In this document: positions 23,701-35,803 of the stretch, piece by piece
Layout: each line of letters starts with the position of its first letter
Position numbering within the stretch: the first letter of the stretch is position 1
NCBI GenBank assembly: GCA_009746045.1
Contig: RPFO01000945.1
Location: 31,057 to 95,056, forward strand
Length of the DNA stretch: 64,000 nt
Reading direction: 5' to 3'
Source: Mesostigma viride
Lineage: Eukaryota > Streptophyta > Mesostigmatophyceae > Mesostigmatales > Mesostigmataceae
The notes under the pieces: model-generated
The model's input: the letters and a program-made list of their open reading frames with translations, nothing else
Told to the model about the DNA's origin: nothing
The model's database searches: none
Position numbers and translations under genes: made by a program

Positions 23701-24830
23701 CTGCAGGCATCAAGTCAAGTTCCTGGCATTTCAGCCGTGCCTGAGAACTGTTACATGTCTGCGACAGAGACTCGGTTGTTGCCTGGGCGACACATGGCGC
23801 CGTTCTGGTCCATGTTCTCGTTCGGCACATGCTGATCGATTGCTGAGTAGCTTGGTATTCACACCTGTTGCGATGTGCCATCCTCCTATGTGAGGTAGGC
23901 TACATAGACATTATGATTAGGTGTGCGCCAGCTGCGTTCTCCATCCTTGGCAGAATCATACATCTTTGGCATCCAAGGCTTGGCCTATTCCCGCACTCCC
24001 CTGATAAGCATATTATTGGCTTGCCGTGTCGTTTTGGATTTTTTTTCATGCCTAGATGGGGTGTTTGCAAGCCAGCCATCCAAGATGTTGTTGCAAGGCC
24101 GTACGGTCCACCACAGCTTTCAACTTGGCCGCATCTCAGCATGCAGTTTTGATTGTTGCTGCTACACTACCACAGCCACTCATACCACCTTTTGTTACGT
24201 GTGGCCGAGTTACTTGATCTTGGTTGGTCGTCTGGTGTCCAGACATACGCTGGCCTCGTGGACTGGGTTGTATACTTTGTGTGTGAAAGTGCCAATGCCC
24301 TTGCATCCCCAGCATGCATGGACATCATCCCCATTGATTCTATGCTAGGCAGGTTGCATGTGGCACCATGGGAACTGAAGAGGGTGGCGTTCTCACCACT
24401 AATCACATGTGCGGCGGGGACCTCGCTGCCTTCCAGTTAACTAACAGGGTCATCGGTTGGGGGGCAGGGGGCGTTATTTGGTTCCCATCGTTCAGCAGCC
24501 TGCAGACCTGTGATGTGCAGTTGTGCACATGTATCTGTCAGAGTAGTTGTCTCACTTAATTGATTGAGACAGATATTCCTGAACGCGGGAGTTTTATTAA
24601 GTGAGCCAGGAGTGAGCCAACTGTTCCTGGAAGCATGTTGTTCTAACGTCGTGTAAGGACTAAGGTAGTTGTCTGAGAGGAAAGATGCGAGGAGGACCGC
24701 GGGAGCCGCGTGGCTATCTGTAGGAAGACCTGCATGGAGGGAGACAGATGGTAAACAAACAATGAAAAGGGAGTTGTCTCACTCACTGAAATGGGCGTTG
24801 AAACATCGAACTCCCGACCCATAATCCAAC
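20752..24830. other. Intergenic region upstream of the PDE gene
   Basis: No conserved coding block was recognised on either strand. The first few hundred bases should hold the PDE promoter. A 12-bp unit (GAGGATCTGCGA) repeats four times at 21,163-21,212. A 21-bp unit repeats twice near 21,635. From about 21,850 to 23,150 the sequence is CpG-rich and contains GCGCGGATCCG repeats. Near 24,540-24,790 there are several AGTTGTCTCACT-type inverted sequences. Confidence 0.6.
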
Positions 24831-24831
24831 A

Positions 24832-24857
24832 TCCCCTTTAAATTAAATTAAATTAAA
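24832..24857 (-). mobile_element. 3' tail of LINE family B, left of inserted element
   Basis: (ATTTA)n-type tail (AATTAAATTAAATTAA on plus). The rest of this minus-strand LINE end continues at 26,759, on the other side of the TTAA element, so the tail was split by that insertion. Confidence 0.6.
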
Positions 24858-26758
24858 TTAAGGGGACGGTCCCGGCGCGAATATTTTGGCGCCGAAAAAT
24901 TCGCGGTACCCGTCCGTACCGTGAAAAAGTGGTGCACGGGGCGCGCACCCCTACCGGAGCTGGCCATGGCGACGTGCTTTCAGGCAGAGTAGAAAATGAT
25001 AGCTTGCGGAATGCAGAGAAACTGAGCGAATCTTAAAGATGATGAGTAAATGATACTACTTCGTAGCGGAGTTCGCGTTTTTTGCAGTGTCGATGATTTT
25101 ATTGATGACCATCGCCACGGGGGTCCAATCTGATGTTTTCGTCGAGAGGAATAAATTAGAATGCACGCTGGCGGCGGTGATTGTCAGGTTTTATGGGCTT
25201 TACCTAGCGTCAAGGATGCGTTTAAATCGTTATTGGTAAAGCTTTAAAAAGTTTGCTGGGTTTCGGCAAGATTTCCGTCATGATCGGTAAGACACTCTCC
25301 AGGCTCGCGGGATGCGCGTCTTATTATTCCATGGAAGGTTGTTCTTTCTTGCGCCGCTGGGCGAAGGACAATGCCGGTAATGGTACGATCGTGTCATCAA
25401 CGTGACCCTATGAATGTTTCGCTTCCTTTATGGGTTATCAACGCAAGTTTTCGGCTTCTTTCCGTGCAGTTAGCGCCAGGTATAATGCCGTTCCGTGCTG
25501 CGCATCGCCAGATTCCTGGCACCTTTCAGTGGTTTTTATGTACGTTGCATGGCTGGGATGTGTCAAAGCGTGACCGTGGCATATCGTCAAGTTGTCAGGG
25601 ATTTGCTGAGTGGTTTCTTGGAAGGAGATTGCTAACAGCACTCAGTTTTGTGTGAATATTGACGCGGCCTTTCTTAGCAGAGGCTTCATTGTGGTTAGAG
25701 GCTCACAAGCTTGAGTTTGTTTCTTGGCAAACAATTGCGCTGGAAAGAAAGGTGGCAGTGGTTTTTCTGAGGGGCATACTGCATGGGTGGAACTGCACGT
25801 AGGTAGGGGTTATCGTTGTCTTGTTGGCCTTTCTCCCACTAAAATGGGAGAGCCCTAATTCATATGCTAGCAAGGCAAGGTAACCATGGTAAGAAGCCTT
25901 GGCAAGCAGCATGTATGATAATTCTGCTTTCTCTGTGGACTGTCTGTTGTTACCCTTGTTGGGCAATTAGTGGATATGGCTTTCTAGGGTGTGTTTGAGC
26001 TTGGTTTTGGGATGATGCCCACACCATAAACCTGGAATATGCTTTAGAAGTGTTGGCTAGGCATGTAGAGCTACCTGCCTCATTGTTGTGCACACACGCA
26101 ACAGGTTGCCCGTGTCGAGGTAAGGCAAGGGCACATGACGTGCCCAGCCACCTCCTTGTACATTGTGGTCGAATTGGGCATGGTCAGGAGCCTTTTGGAT
26201 GGCATAGGAAGTGTTAGTGTGCCTTAATACTCACTAATGCCTTCCTTAGCGTCTGCACAGGTGGCCAACTGCCAAAATTAATAACTGCTACAGCTGAGCT
26301 CAGAATGCCACCAAACTTTGACAGTGCCTTCTATGGTCATGACAGAATTTGACTTGTGCTTTTCAGGCCTAATTGATGTGTTATGAGTGTGTATGGGGAC
26401 GCCCCGCCTAAAAAAGCGTATTTTTGGCCCAAAAATTAATAACTCAAAGGGATGTGCTGATTTTGTTGATCCAATTAGGTAGAAACCATGTCCCATGACA
26501 TTTTTATACGGGTTGTGCTTTTTTCATGCAACTGGTTCTCCCACTGTTCTGGGCAAGATGTGCCCCGGACAGCGTTTTTTTCTATTTTTAGCTCATAGCC
26601 GGTGTATGGCTGGGGGTAGTACCCCCAACAAGTGGTGGTATGCATGCCCAAACATCATGTTTATGGTCCCCAAACATCATTCAGTGGTTGACAGTTGCAT
26701 TTATGTAGTTATTAGGGGGGGTAAGTTTTGATATGTTTCTATGGGACCCTCCCCTTAA
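24858..26758. mobile_element. TTAA inverted-repeat element 1 (1.9 kb)
   Basis: Begins TTAAGGGGACGG and ends GACCCTCCCCTTAA, giving imperfect inverted termini with TTAA at both ends. Interior is homologous to the element at 28,180 at both ends, including a GGCGCC-centred palindrome at about 24,888. No transposase motif in any frame. TTAA ends suggest the piggyBac/Kolobok type of target use; that is inference. Confidence 0.75.
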
Positions 26759-27000
26759 ACTATAACAAACATGTCTCTGTTGGGAGATCATGTAGCACAT
26801 ATCCCTTGCTAGATGGGTGGAGGTGGGCGAAGCCGCGTAATGGAACGAACCTAACTATCTAGTCTAGAAAAAGCCTAACTACACTATTCAGCAAAGCTCC
26901 CCTTCCGCTTGGGGGGCTTGCCCACAGGGGCTGGCGTGTGAGCCTGGACAATCTTCTGCCACCGCTTCTTGTTCTGCATGGCAGTCCCCATGACAGGCTC
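26759..27000 (-). mobile_element. LINE family B 3' fragment
   Basis: Minus strand: C-terminal coding end with MQNKKRWQKIVQAHTPAPVG and a TAG at 26884-26886, then a 3' UTR with ATGTGCTACATGATCTCCC-like sequence and the ATTTA tail. Same end as at 32,212 and 35,659. Confidence 0.75.
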
Positions 27001-27011
27001 CCCCTTAGCTG

Positions 27012-27175
27012 GGTATTCTGATTTCTGATTTGGCACGCCGCAAAGGTGAAAACCATTTGCTTTCAGTGCCGGTCCGCGGAAAACGCGATCTGCAAATGAA
27101 TCCGACCGGAATCGAACTGGCTGGGGACCTCTCGCACCAACTTTTGCTGACTATGGTACGGACGTCTCTGGATCC
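27012..27175 (-). repeat. Dispersed tRNA-like repeat, copy 1
   Basis: Same sequence as 40,667-40,815, inverted. Starts GGATCCAGAGACG, carries a Pol III B-box-like GTTCGATTCC, ends the tRNA-like part with CGGATTCA, and continues TTTGCAGATCGCG to CCAAATCAGAA. Has a 4-bp CCAG duplication relative to copy 2. It abuts LINE family B on one side and LINE family A on the other. Confidence 0.6.
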
Positions 27176-27176
27176 T

Positions 27177-28078
27177 AAGGCATCGCCGCCGGGCCTCTAT
27201 CTCCTAGACGGCTCTCGAGTCCTGTATCGGGACCGCGTTAAGCTGCTGGGCAGCCTGCTCCCCAGCTGCGAGGTTGATGTGGACCATCGCATCTCCCTCG
27301 CCTGGCACGCTTTACGCCAGTACCGGGCCCTGTGGCGCAAGCCCCTGGGCAAGATCGAGAAACAGGACCTGTTCAAGGTCCTCGTCCTTCCTGTTCTCAC
27401 GTATGGCGCCGAGACGTGGACCCTCACCGCCGACCTGGCCCGCAAGCTGGACGGCGCGGTCACCAGCATGCTGCGTTCCATTTTCAGAGTAGGATACGCT
27501 GCTCATGTCCGCAATGAGGACCTGTACCATGCAGGGCATGCCCTATATCACCAGCACCATTAAGCAACGACGCCTGCAGCTAGTAGGGCACCTAGCTCGC
27601 ACCAACCAGGTAGACACCTCACGTGGCCCCCCGGCCCGCAGGACTGCGACCAGCCCAGCCTGGTCGGCACCTCCTGACGTGGGCTGGGCCCAGTGATGTT
27701 AGACGCCGCAAGGCCCGCACCTTCAAAGAACAGCTAGTATAGAGGACATGGGGGGCCTAGGCCTCTCCGTGATTTGGAAGAAGATGATGGACAAGGCCCA
27801 GTGGGCCCAGGTCATAGAGGACAACGAGCCCCCCCCAGTGGGGAAGCGCCCGCGTGTGCAATCCCGCGGGAGGCACGCCAGATAGCTCCCCCTAGGGCAG
27901 CGTGCGGCTGCCTAGATAGATGTTGTAGTTAGAATGCTGTTAGATAGATGTAGTATGTAGCCAATGTAGATAGATTAGACCGGTAGGAATGTTTGCATCC
28001 ATCCATCGGCATCCATCGGGGTTAATGCTCCGTGACTCCCCAACGGGAGCACGAGTCTAATTAATTAATTAATCGCCA
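27177..28078 (+). mobile_element. LINE family A, copy 1 (5'-truncated)
   Basis: Carries only the C-terminal RT thumb and downstream region: LLDGSRVLYRDRVKLLGSLL, YGAETWTLTADLARKLDGAV, then after a frameshift MPYITSTIKQRRLQLVGHLA, a WAQVIEDNEPPPVGKRPR C-terminus, a CATC-rich 3' UTR, a GGGAGCACGAG hairpin and an ATTA tail. 85-90 percent-like similarity to copies 2 and 3 by eye. Confidence 0.85.
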
Positions 28079-28179
28079 ATTTACTTATAGCTTGGTAGAT
28101 CATGGGGGTGCCATGGTGCACCTCGAGCATGCAAGTGTTGTTTACATTCCCACCCTTGCAGGAAGTAGCTTAGAATGTA

Positions 28180-30470
28180 TTAAGGGGACGGGACACCCCC
28201 GAATTTTTTGGCGCCAAAAAATTCGCGCCGGAACCTAAGGTCACAAATTTCACGTGCACGGTGCGCGCACCCCTTGCGGAAGTGGCCATGGCGACTGCGT
28301 TCAGGCGAAACTACCACACTAGGGCAGGCGAAATGCAAAAATTTTACTCGAATCTAAAAGGAGATGAGTTTATGATGTTAGTTTGTGGCGGAAATCAGCT
28401 GGTTTACAATATCGCTGTTGTTTTTTTATGCCATCGGCATGGGGGGTAATCTGAATTTTTTGGTCGCGCGGAATGAAATAGAATTCATGATAGCGGCTGT
28501 AAAATAGCGGTTTGGGGGGCTGTTCTGACCGTGAAGCAGGCATTAATATCGGTTGCATCGAATTCTAAACCGAGCTGGTGCTTTTTGCCAGATTTTCGGC
28601 CATTATCGGTAAGTAATTGTTCAGACCTGCGCAGTGCGTGTCTGACCTGTCCATGGAAGAACGGCTGTTGTTGCGCGCCTGGGCGAGGGATTTACGAGGG
28701 CAAGGTACAGATTTGTCGCGAATGTTATCTGCTATCGGTGCTTTCTTCTATGAGCTCATCGTTCGAGGTTTTTTGCGTTCTTTTTGGGCAGTTTCCGCCA
28801 GCTAGCTCGCCGTCGCTTGCCGTTGTGTTGTCGAATACCTGGCAGCTTTAGATTGTTTTCGTTGATGTCGTGATCAGGGCCGCTTCAGTCGCAGCCTATA
28901 GCTCTTCGGGAAGGTATAAGGCATTTCATAAAACGTGTTCTGGCAAGGATGTTGTGCGTATGGACGCTTCTTGTTGTTTGAGAGTGACGCACCCTCCCTG
29001 CAGGCCGCAGCGGCATCACAGCGCTCATGCGGTGAAGGGCCGCCAATGGTTTCTTTGCATTTTATCGTGCAGGGATGGAAGTGTTATAGTGATGATGATG
29101 TTGGAGATATTGCATTTGTGTGACTGCATGTAGATAGCTGGCACCAATGGTTGTTTGAGCTTTCCTTTGTTATGATGATGTGACAAGACTACAATGTGCT
29201 GAGCCAACCATGGTTGACATGCATGACTGCATGCAAGCTATATATACCATGTTCTACTTGGTTCCTTGCCCTCCATAGTCCCAGTTTGTCATCCATGCCG
29301 GGGAGGACAGTTTAGGAGGTGTTGTTGTGTTGATTAGCTTGGTTGGCATCAACCTTACACTCTAACCTGGGAGAAACATAGGAAATACTGCTTAGGCATG
29401 TTAGGGCTACCATCGTCAAGGCTATGCACATATTTACAAGGCTGGCCATGCTGGAGGGATGATGAAGACATATGAGGTGCGTGGCCACCCCTTTGTACTT
29501 TGTAAACATACTCTGCATGGTTTTGGTGCATGTTGGATGGCATATTAAGTGGCACTGTGGGGTTACTAACTTACTGAGTGGTCCTTAGCGCCTTGTCATG
29601 TGGTCATATAGGAAACCCATCAACTTGAGCAGTTCTTGTCGCAATGACCCCCCACATTGAGCATGCGTTGCCGTCAGCGTGCAAGAGTTGATTATGTGTG
29701 CTTTGGTCAGTTTGCAGATGTCTTTGATGAAGAAGGAGGTGCTAGTGTGGCTAAATGGTTACTCTAATTTCCTTGTAGCGTCTACATGGGTGGCCGTCTT
29801 GGAATGGTTGTAACTTGGGCAGTTCTTGTCAGAATGGCGTCAAACCTTGAACATAGGAGGTACCATATGTGCAGAGAATGGTAGTATGTGGTTTGGCCAG
29901 TTTTCATGAGGCTTAGATGTATAAAGGGGTGTTAGTGTGGTTAAATACTAGCTAAAACCTCCCTTAGCTTCGTCACAGGTGGCAATCTAGGAATATCCAT
30001 CAAATAGGGCTGCGCTTGTCAGAATGACCTGAAAATTTGGGGCTGCATGTCCCCCCCTCTCTAGTATTTGAAAATATAAGATATGGCATGATTCCATGTG
30101 TTTATGATTTGTTTTATTTTTTTTGGTGAAAAAAAGTACCCTTTTTGCGGGAAAATCCATCAATGTGTCTAAACATCATTGTTTTGTGCTCAAAATTAGG
30201 CAGACTTTCTCAAAAGTGGGGGAACTATATGGAAATATATGATTTGGTCCAAATATGTTTGCCCATTGTCCTAGGGAAAATATGCCAAAAGTAGCGTCTT
30301 TTTCTATTTTTAGCGCGTAACCGGCATCTGGTGGGGGCTAGTACCCCCCCCAAGTGGTTGGAATTTTTTTTTTAATCATATTTATGGTCCCCAATCATCA
30401 TTGGATTTTTAGCACATGCATAGGTATGGTTTCCAGAAAAGTGCCCTTTAGGGGTGTCCCCTCCCCTTAA
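28180..30470. mobile_element. TTAA inverted-repeat element 2 (2.3 kb)
   Basis: Starts TTAAGGGGACGGGACACCCC and ends with the inverted form of TTAAGGGGAGGGGACACCCC. Just inside the left end is the palindrome TTTTTTGGCGCCAAAAAA. Homologous to element 1 at both ends. No recognisable transposase. Its right TTAA is shared with the next element. Confidence 0.82.
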
Positions 30471-32211
30471 CCCGTGTTTTTTTAATTAGAACGCGATATA
30501 TCGCGTTGTAAGCTTTTTTTAGAACGCGTATAGCACCTAAGGAAAATTTTTTTTCATGGTCATGTATATACTTTCCTGAAAGCCCATAAATCAAAGGATT
30601 TTTTGAGATACTCAGACCTACAAAATGCTAATTCATTAGAGAGATACACTGGTTTGAATACAGGGGGGTCTGACCATGACCGCGATTTCTTGACCCTAGG
30701 TCACAAGTCATGTGCTTATTCACAAATGGTTCATGAAAAAAATCTGGCTTCTTGCACGAGCTATGGGCAACATATGCAGGCTCTGTGAAACAAAACTCAG
30801 GCCCATTGGGCCACTGGAGCTATTTTTCATTAGCATCACAATTACAACGCAGTACAACGCAGTGGGAAAAATGAGAGCCCTTCACAACATGACGCAACGA
30901 CATGAGCCCCATAAACGGGGCCATAGTGAGCTTGGAGGGTCAAAACGTTGAAAATAGGTGTTGTATAAGTTATACAGCATCAAACATGCATCAAACATCA
31001 TGACTGGATGACCTAATATGACTGAATCAGGCAGCCATAGCCAAAGCATCATCCACTCTCACAACGTGTTGAGCACATGCCTCGTGGGAACGGAGGTGCT
31101 GGGTTTTCATTCCATAACGCGTGCAATACTGAAAGAAAGAGGCACGTGTAATGCAAGGCTTGGATAGGTTGAGTGATCCATGAGCTTACATGCAGGCAAA
31201 GATGACGCTGGAATGCATGCTAGCAAATGGTGGCAAGATGCTAACAACACATGATTATACACCATGATTATGGGCACCTAGCTGGTCTTCTTGCACAATC
31301 AACGCAGTATAAACCATCAACATCCAATCCTCACGATATATGCACGGCTTGACGACGTATACAGCACCTAAATACTGCACAACTGCAACCTGCTATGGCT
31401 GACATGCAAGCAACGTCGAGTAGGATGGCGGTCTTAGAGAGGCTGGGCAGAGGTCGGTAGAAATAAGTGGAAAACTGGCAGAAACTAGGTAGAAACACGA
31501 TATACTTACGCCTGCAAGCACTATTGAGCCGGTGGCAGAGGCCATTTCCAGGAAAATACAGCATACCGTAGCAATAGCCACGGTCACGCCTTACGCTATT
31601 TGCAGGCACCATCATGCCCGGCGCTACCCAATAAAAGTCTGCACAATTCTCGGTTTAGCCGAGAGTCCGGACGTTCGGAATGAATAAACATGTGTTAAGA
31701 AGTCGAAACACCATGGAAATACCAAGCATGGTGCCGCAGCAGACCCGAGTCTTGACGTAATAATATGTATGCCGGTTTCCAGGGTTTCCGCATGAAAGTT
31801 GGGTGAGAAACTGGAAAAAACTACGTTTCCTTTGCCCCAGTACCTCAACAAACTCGTAGAAACCTAATTATCAACCTTTGAACGCATCATCATGGTCGTG
31901 CCACCCAACAGCCACTGAAATTCGCGCGAAAACTGGCGAGATCTACCTGCCGCCATCGCCGTCGTCTTCACCTTCGTCCCGCGAAAATGCCTGATTTCAG
32001 TGGTACATATTTGTTTGCAGCTGTCACAAAAAAAATACCAAAAATACCAGGATTTTTTCTTGAATTCTATGAGATGTTTCTGACCTATCTTGAAAGTTTC
32101 AGACCAAAAATCGCATGTTTAATAGGTTTGCCACGTGTCAGATTACAACGCGATACATCGCGTTCTAACCCTACAACGCGATGTATCGCGTTGTAAAAAA
32201 ACACGGGTTAA
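30467..32211. mobile_element. TTAA inverted-repeat element 3 (1.75 kb)
   Basis: TTAACCCGTGTTTTTTTA at the left, its inverse at the right. Palindromes of the type ACGCGATATATCGCGT occur once inside the left end (about 30,491) and twice inside the right end (about 32,147 and 32,175). No transposase motif. Confidence 0.82.
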
Positions 32212-32560
32212 TAGGGAAACCTGTCACGACCTACATCCAGATGTTGCTGGACGACCTATAGTGGTCCCAGCCCAGTTTGAGCACCGCATCCACTCTCTCT
32301 CCCGTCTTTGGACTGCCATGCAGGACAAGACGCGGTGGAAGAGGATTGTCAAGGCGCACACGCCCGACCCTGTGGGCAAGCCCCCTCCCCCCAAGCGGAG
32401 GCGGCGTTTTGATGAGTTGTGTAGTTAGGATTTTCTAGAGATAGCTTAGAGTTAGGATAGTTCGATTACGCGGCTTCCTCCACCCCATCCATCATGGAAT
32501 ATGTGCTACATGATCTCCCAACGGAGGCATGTTATAATTTAATTTAATTTAATTTTTAAT
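32212..32560 (+). mobile_element. LINE family B 3' end
   Basis: Open frame ending WTAMQDKTRWKRIVKAHTPD and PVGKPPPPKRRRRFDELCS with TAG at 32,426-32,428, then the 3' UTR and an AATTTAATTTA tail. The W..I....P.PVGK.P motif resembles the C-terminus of LINE family A, so the two families are probably related. Confidence 0.75.
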
Positions 32561-32605
32561 AACTCCGTTGGGAGTATCTGTAGCACATAGCCCAGAGAAG
32601 GGGCA

Positions 32606-34450
32606 TATTAATTAATTAATTAATTAGACTCGTGCTCCCGTTGGGGAGTCACGGAGCATTAACCCCGATGGATGGATGGATGGATGGGTGCAAACAGTCC
32701 TACCGGTCTAATCTATCTACATTGGCCGCGTACTACATCTATCTAACAGCATTCTAACTACAACATCTATCTAGGCAGCCGCACGCTGCCCTAGGGGAGC
32801 TATCTGGCGTGCCTCCCACGGGATCGCACACGCGGGCGCTTCCCCACTGGGGGGGGCTCGTTGTCCTCTATGACCTGGGCCCACTGGGCCTTGTTCATCA
32901 TCTTCTTCCAAATTACGGAGAGGCCTAGGCCCCCCATGTCCTCTACTAGCTGTTCTTTGAAGGTGCGGGCCTTGCGGCGTCTAACATCACTGGGCCCCGC
33001 CCACGTCAGGAGGTGCCGGCCAGGCTGGGCTGGTCGCAGTCCTGCGGGCCGGGGGGCCACGTGAGGTGTCTACCTGGTTGGTGCGCGAGCTAGGTGCCCT
33101 ACTAGCTGCAGGCGTCGTTGCTTAATGGTGCTGGTGATATAGGGCATGCCCTGGTACAGGTCCTCATTGCGGACATGAGCAGCATATCCTACTCTGAAAA
33201 TGGAACGCAGCATGCTGGTGACCGCGCCGTCCAGCTTGCGGGCCAGGTCGGCGGTGAGGGTCCACGTAGACCTCGGCGCCATACGTGAGAACAGGAAGGA
33301 CGAGGACCTTGAACAGGTCCTGTTTCTCGATCTTGCCCAGGGGCTTGCGCCACAGGGCCCGGTACGTACTGGCGTAAAGCGTGCCAGGCGAGGGAGATGC
33401 GATGGTCCACATCAACCTCGCAGCTGGGGAGCAGGCTGCCCAGCAGCTTAACGCGGTCCCGATACAGGACTCGAGAGCCGTCTAGGAGATCTATAGAGGC
33501 CCGGCGGCGGTGAGTTGGTGAGCCCAACCGCCAGGGCCTCTGTCTTCTTGCTGACCTCAAGCCCCACTGCACGGGCCTCGAGAGCCAGACAATCAAGCCA
33601 TGTCTGCACGTGCTCAGTGTCCTCGAAGAGGGTGGTGTCGTCTGCGTAGATGATGTCTGCCAGCCGAATCTCCGTGTCCGCACCGCCATGCCAGAATTTG
33701 TTAGCAACCTGCACTCCTGGTTCCCTGCCCACGATGCGGGCAAATCGCTTGCGCGCCTGAATCATTACGTATTCGACAACAATAATGAACAGGTAGGGCG
33801 ACAGCACGCAGCCCTGCCACACACCCTTAGTGTAAAGGGCATGGGGGCGTGGTCCCGTAAGAAGTGCGCACCGAAGTGGTACCCGGGTGGACCCTTCATA
33901 CAGGTTGTGGATGACAGCAATCAGGGGGCGGGGGATCCGGAACAACTCGAGGATGACCCAAAGCGTGCAGGCCAGAAAACCGAATCGAAGGCTGTGATGA
34001 AGTCCACCAGCACAAGGTGCAAAGGGGACTCACCAGGCTGAAGGCGTTCCAGTTCCTCCACCAGTCGGCGAGTAGCGAAGAGCGCCTGTACTGTGAACAT
34101 TGCGACCTGAACGGAAGCCGTGCTGAGTCTCGCTGAGGTGACCGTCGGCAGGGCCGTGCGCAAGCGGTGCAGGATGAGCCGCATAAGAAGCTTGAGGGGG
34201 GCACTTTGAATGCACACCCCGGGCGCTGTAGTTGCCGGGGTCGGCAGGCGACCCCTTGTTCTTGTACAGCATCGTGCGAAAACTGTGTTGCCAGGCCGCA
34301 GGAGGTGGTTGCGACGACAGCAGAAGGCGGGCAGCCAGGCGATACGTGGCGGCGACACCACGGAGGATCAAGTTGAAATATCCCCCGGCGGCGGAATGGC
34401 GTGTAACTGCTGTCGGCGGCCCCCGGCGGCGATCGAATACGGCCAAGGGG
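32606..34450 (-). mobile_element. LINE family A, copy 2 (inverted, 5'-truncated)
   Basis: Non-LTR retrotransposon copy reading right to left. RT fragments: YKNKGSPADPGNY, LVLVDFITAFDSVFWPA, LYTKGVWQGCVLSPYLFIIV, YADD at 33,648-33,637, then thumb and the C-terminus RGRHAR, stop near 32,800. Multiple frameshifts, so inactive. The 3' UTR has GGAT repeats, the GGGAGCACGAG hairpin and an ATTA tail. It retains the site empty of the 594-bp insertion seen in copy 3. Confidence 0.88.
33070..34361 (-). pseudogene. LINE family A reverse transcriptase, broken
   Basis: RT blocks occur in order but in at least three frames. Fingers near 34,280, the DFxxAFDSVFW block near 33,990, QGCVLSPYLF near 33,805, YADD at 33,637-33,648, thumb near 33,270. 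Relative to copies 1 and 3 it lacks a 4-bp insertion after DLY, so DLYQGMPYITSTIK reads in frame here. Confidence 0.85.
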
Positions 34451-35658
34451 CATATGGCCTATAATACATTCTAAGCTACTTCCTGCAAGGGTGGGAATGT
34501 AAACAACACTTGCTCTAGGTGCACTAGCTCGTCGTCTGTCCCATCTCAGTCCTCACAGGAGGACTGAGTTGACAATTTTCAACCGCGTGTAGCGACTAGG
34601 TGGGGGGTCCATCCCAAATGTTTTGATGTGGATCGGGGGTGTACTAGATGTCATTTTGTTGGCAAAAATACTGCATATGTGAAAACTTGACCCGAACACC
34701 TGAAAATTACACGGACGTTGGGCACCCCTCGCGAATTTGCATTTTTCGGGATAAGAACGAGTGGGAAAAATTCAATCAAATCCTGGTGCATGAAGAAAAA
34801 ATATAGGCATGTAAACAACATAGTTCTTGAAACGTGGCAAAAAACTGGGCTCAATTTGGCCACTGCAACTGGGCCTGAAACAATTAAAAAACTCTCAGTC
34901 CTCAGGAGAGGAATGGGGCTTTTGCTAACTTTGCTAGCATGTAAGTGCGGTCATACTACACAATACCGTGGCCACCAACCATCCCAATCAACTCATTTCC
35001 CTTCAAGCATTACAGGACAACACACTTGCATCATCATACTTTAGGTATATCATACCTTATCATGTAGTGAGAGCCTATGCATGCATGTAGGGAATGGGCT
35101 TGGATACCTACCAACAAAGGGTTATGTTATAAGTGTCAACCACCAATAAAATGGGTAGGTTAAGCATATTTCCATTGTTTCTAACAATAATAGATATGGC
35201 TATAACTGTTTTGCCTTGCCATGATGTGGCCAACATAGTTGCTGGCACATGATGGCAATGGTTTGTCACCAAGACTTTTCACTCACCCGTAAAAGCTTGA
35301 ATGCACCCTTGACGCAGCCCGTGGCCACACAATCATGCAGTATGAACGTAGCAAGAGAATAACTAACATCTACGAAGGTGTTCAAACCTGCACAGCTCCT
35401 AAAACCCTGCACAACAACACTGGGTTAAGGCAAATGCCTGCTAACATCATCTGAAAAGGGGGGGTTAGAGAGGGGCAGGCAACGGTCAAGAAACAGCATC
35501 AAGACTTGAACCTGATGTCCAACGCCTCGCAAGCTTAAACTCATGTACGAAAATCAAGGAACGAAGAGGCAACGATTATCCGGCTTTACCTGGCACGGCT
35601 GGCGTTACCTTGGCCCAGGCGGTGCCCGCAAAAGTGGCACTTTGCGGCACATAGACCA

Positions 35659-35803
35659 TTAAATTAAATTAAATTAAATTATAACATGCCTCCGTGGGGA
35701 GGTCATGTAGCACATATTTCATGATGGATGGGGTGGAGGAAGCCGCGTGATCGAACTATCCTAACTCTATCTAGAAAAGCCTAACTACACTACTCATCAA
35801 AAA
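35659..35803 (-). mobile_element. Nested 145-bp LINE family B insertion
   Basis: Tail and 3' UTR of LINE family B in minus orientation, flanked by an exact 11-bp target duplication CACATAGACCA (35,648-35,658 and 35,804-35,814). Confidence 0.88.
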
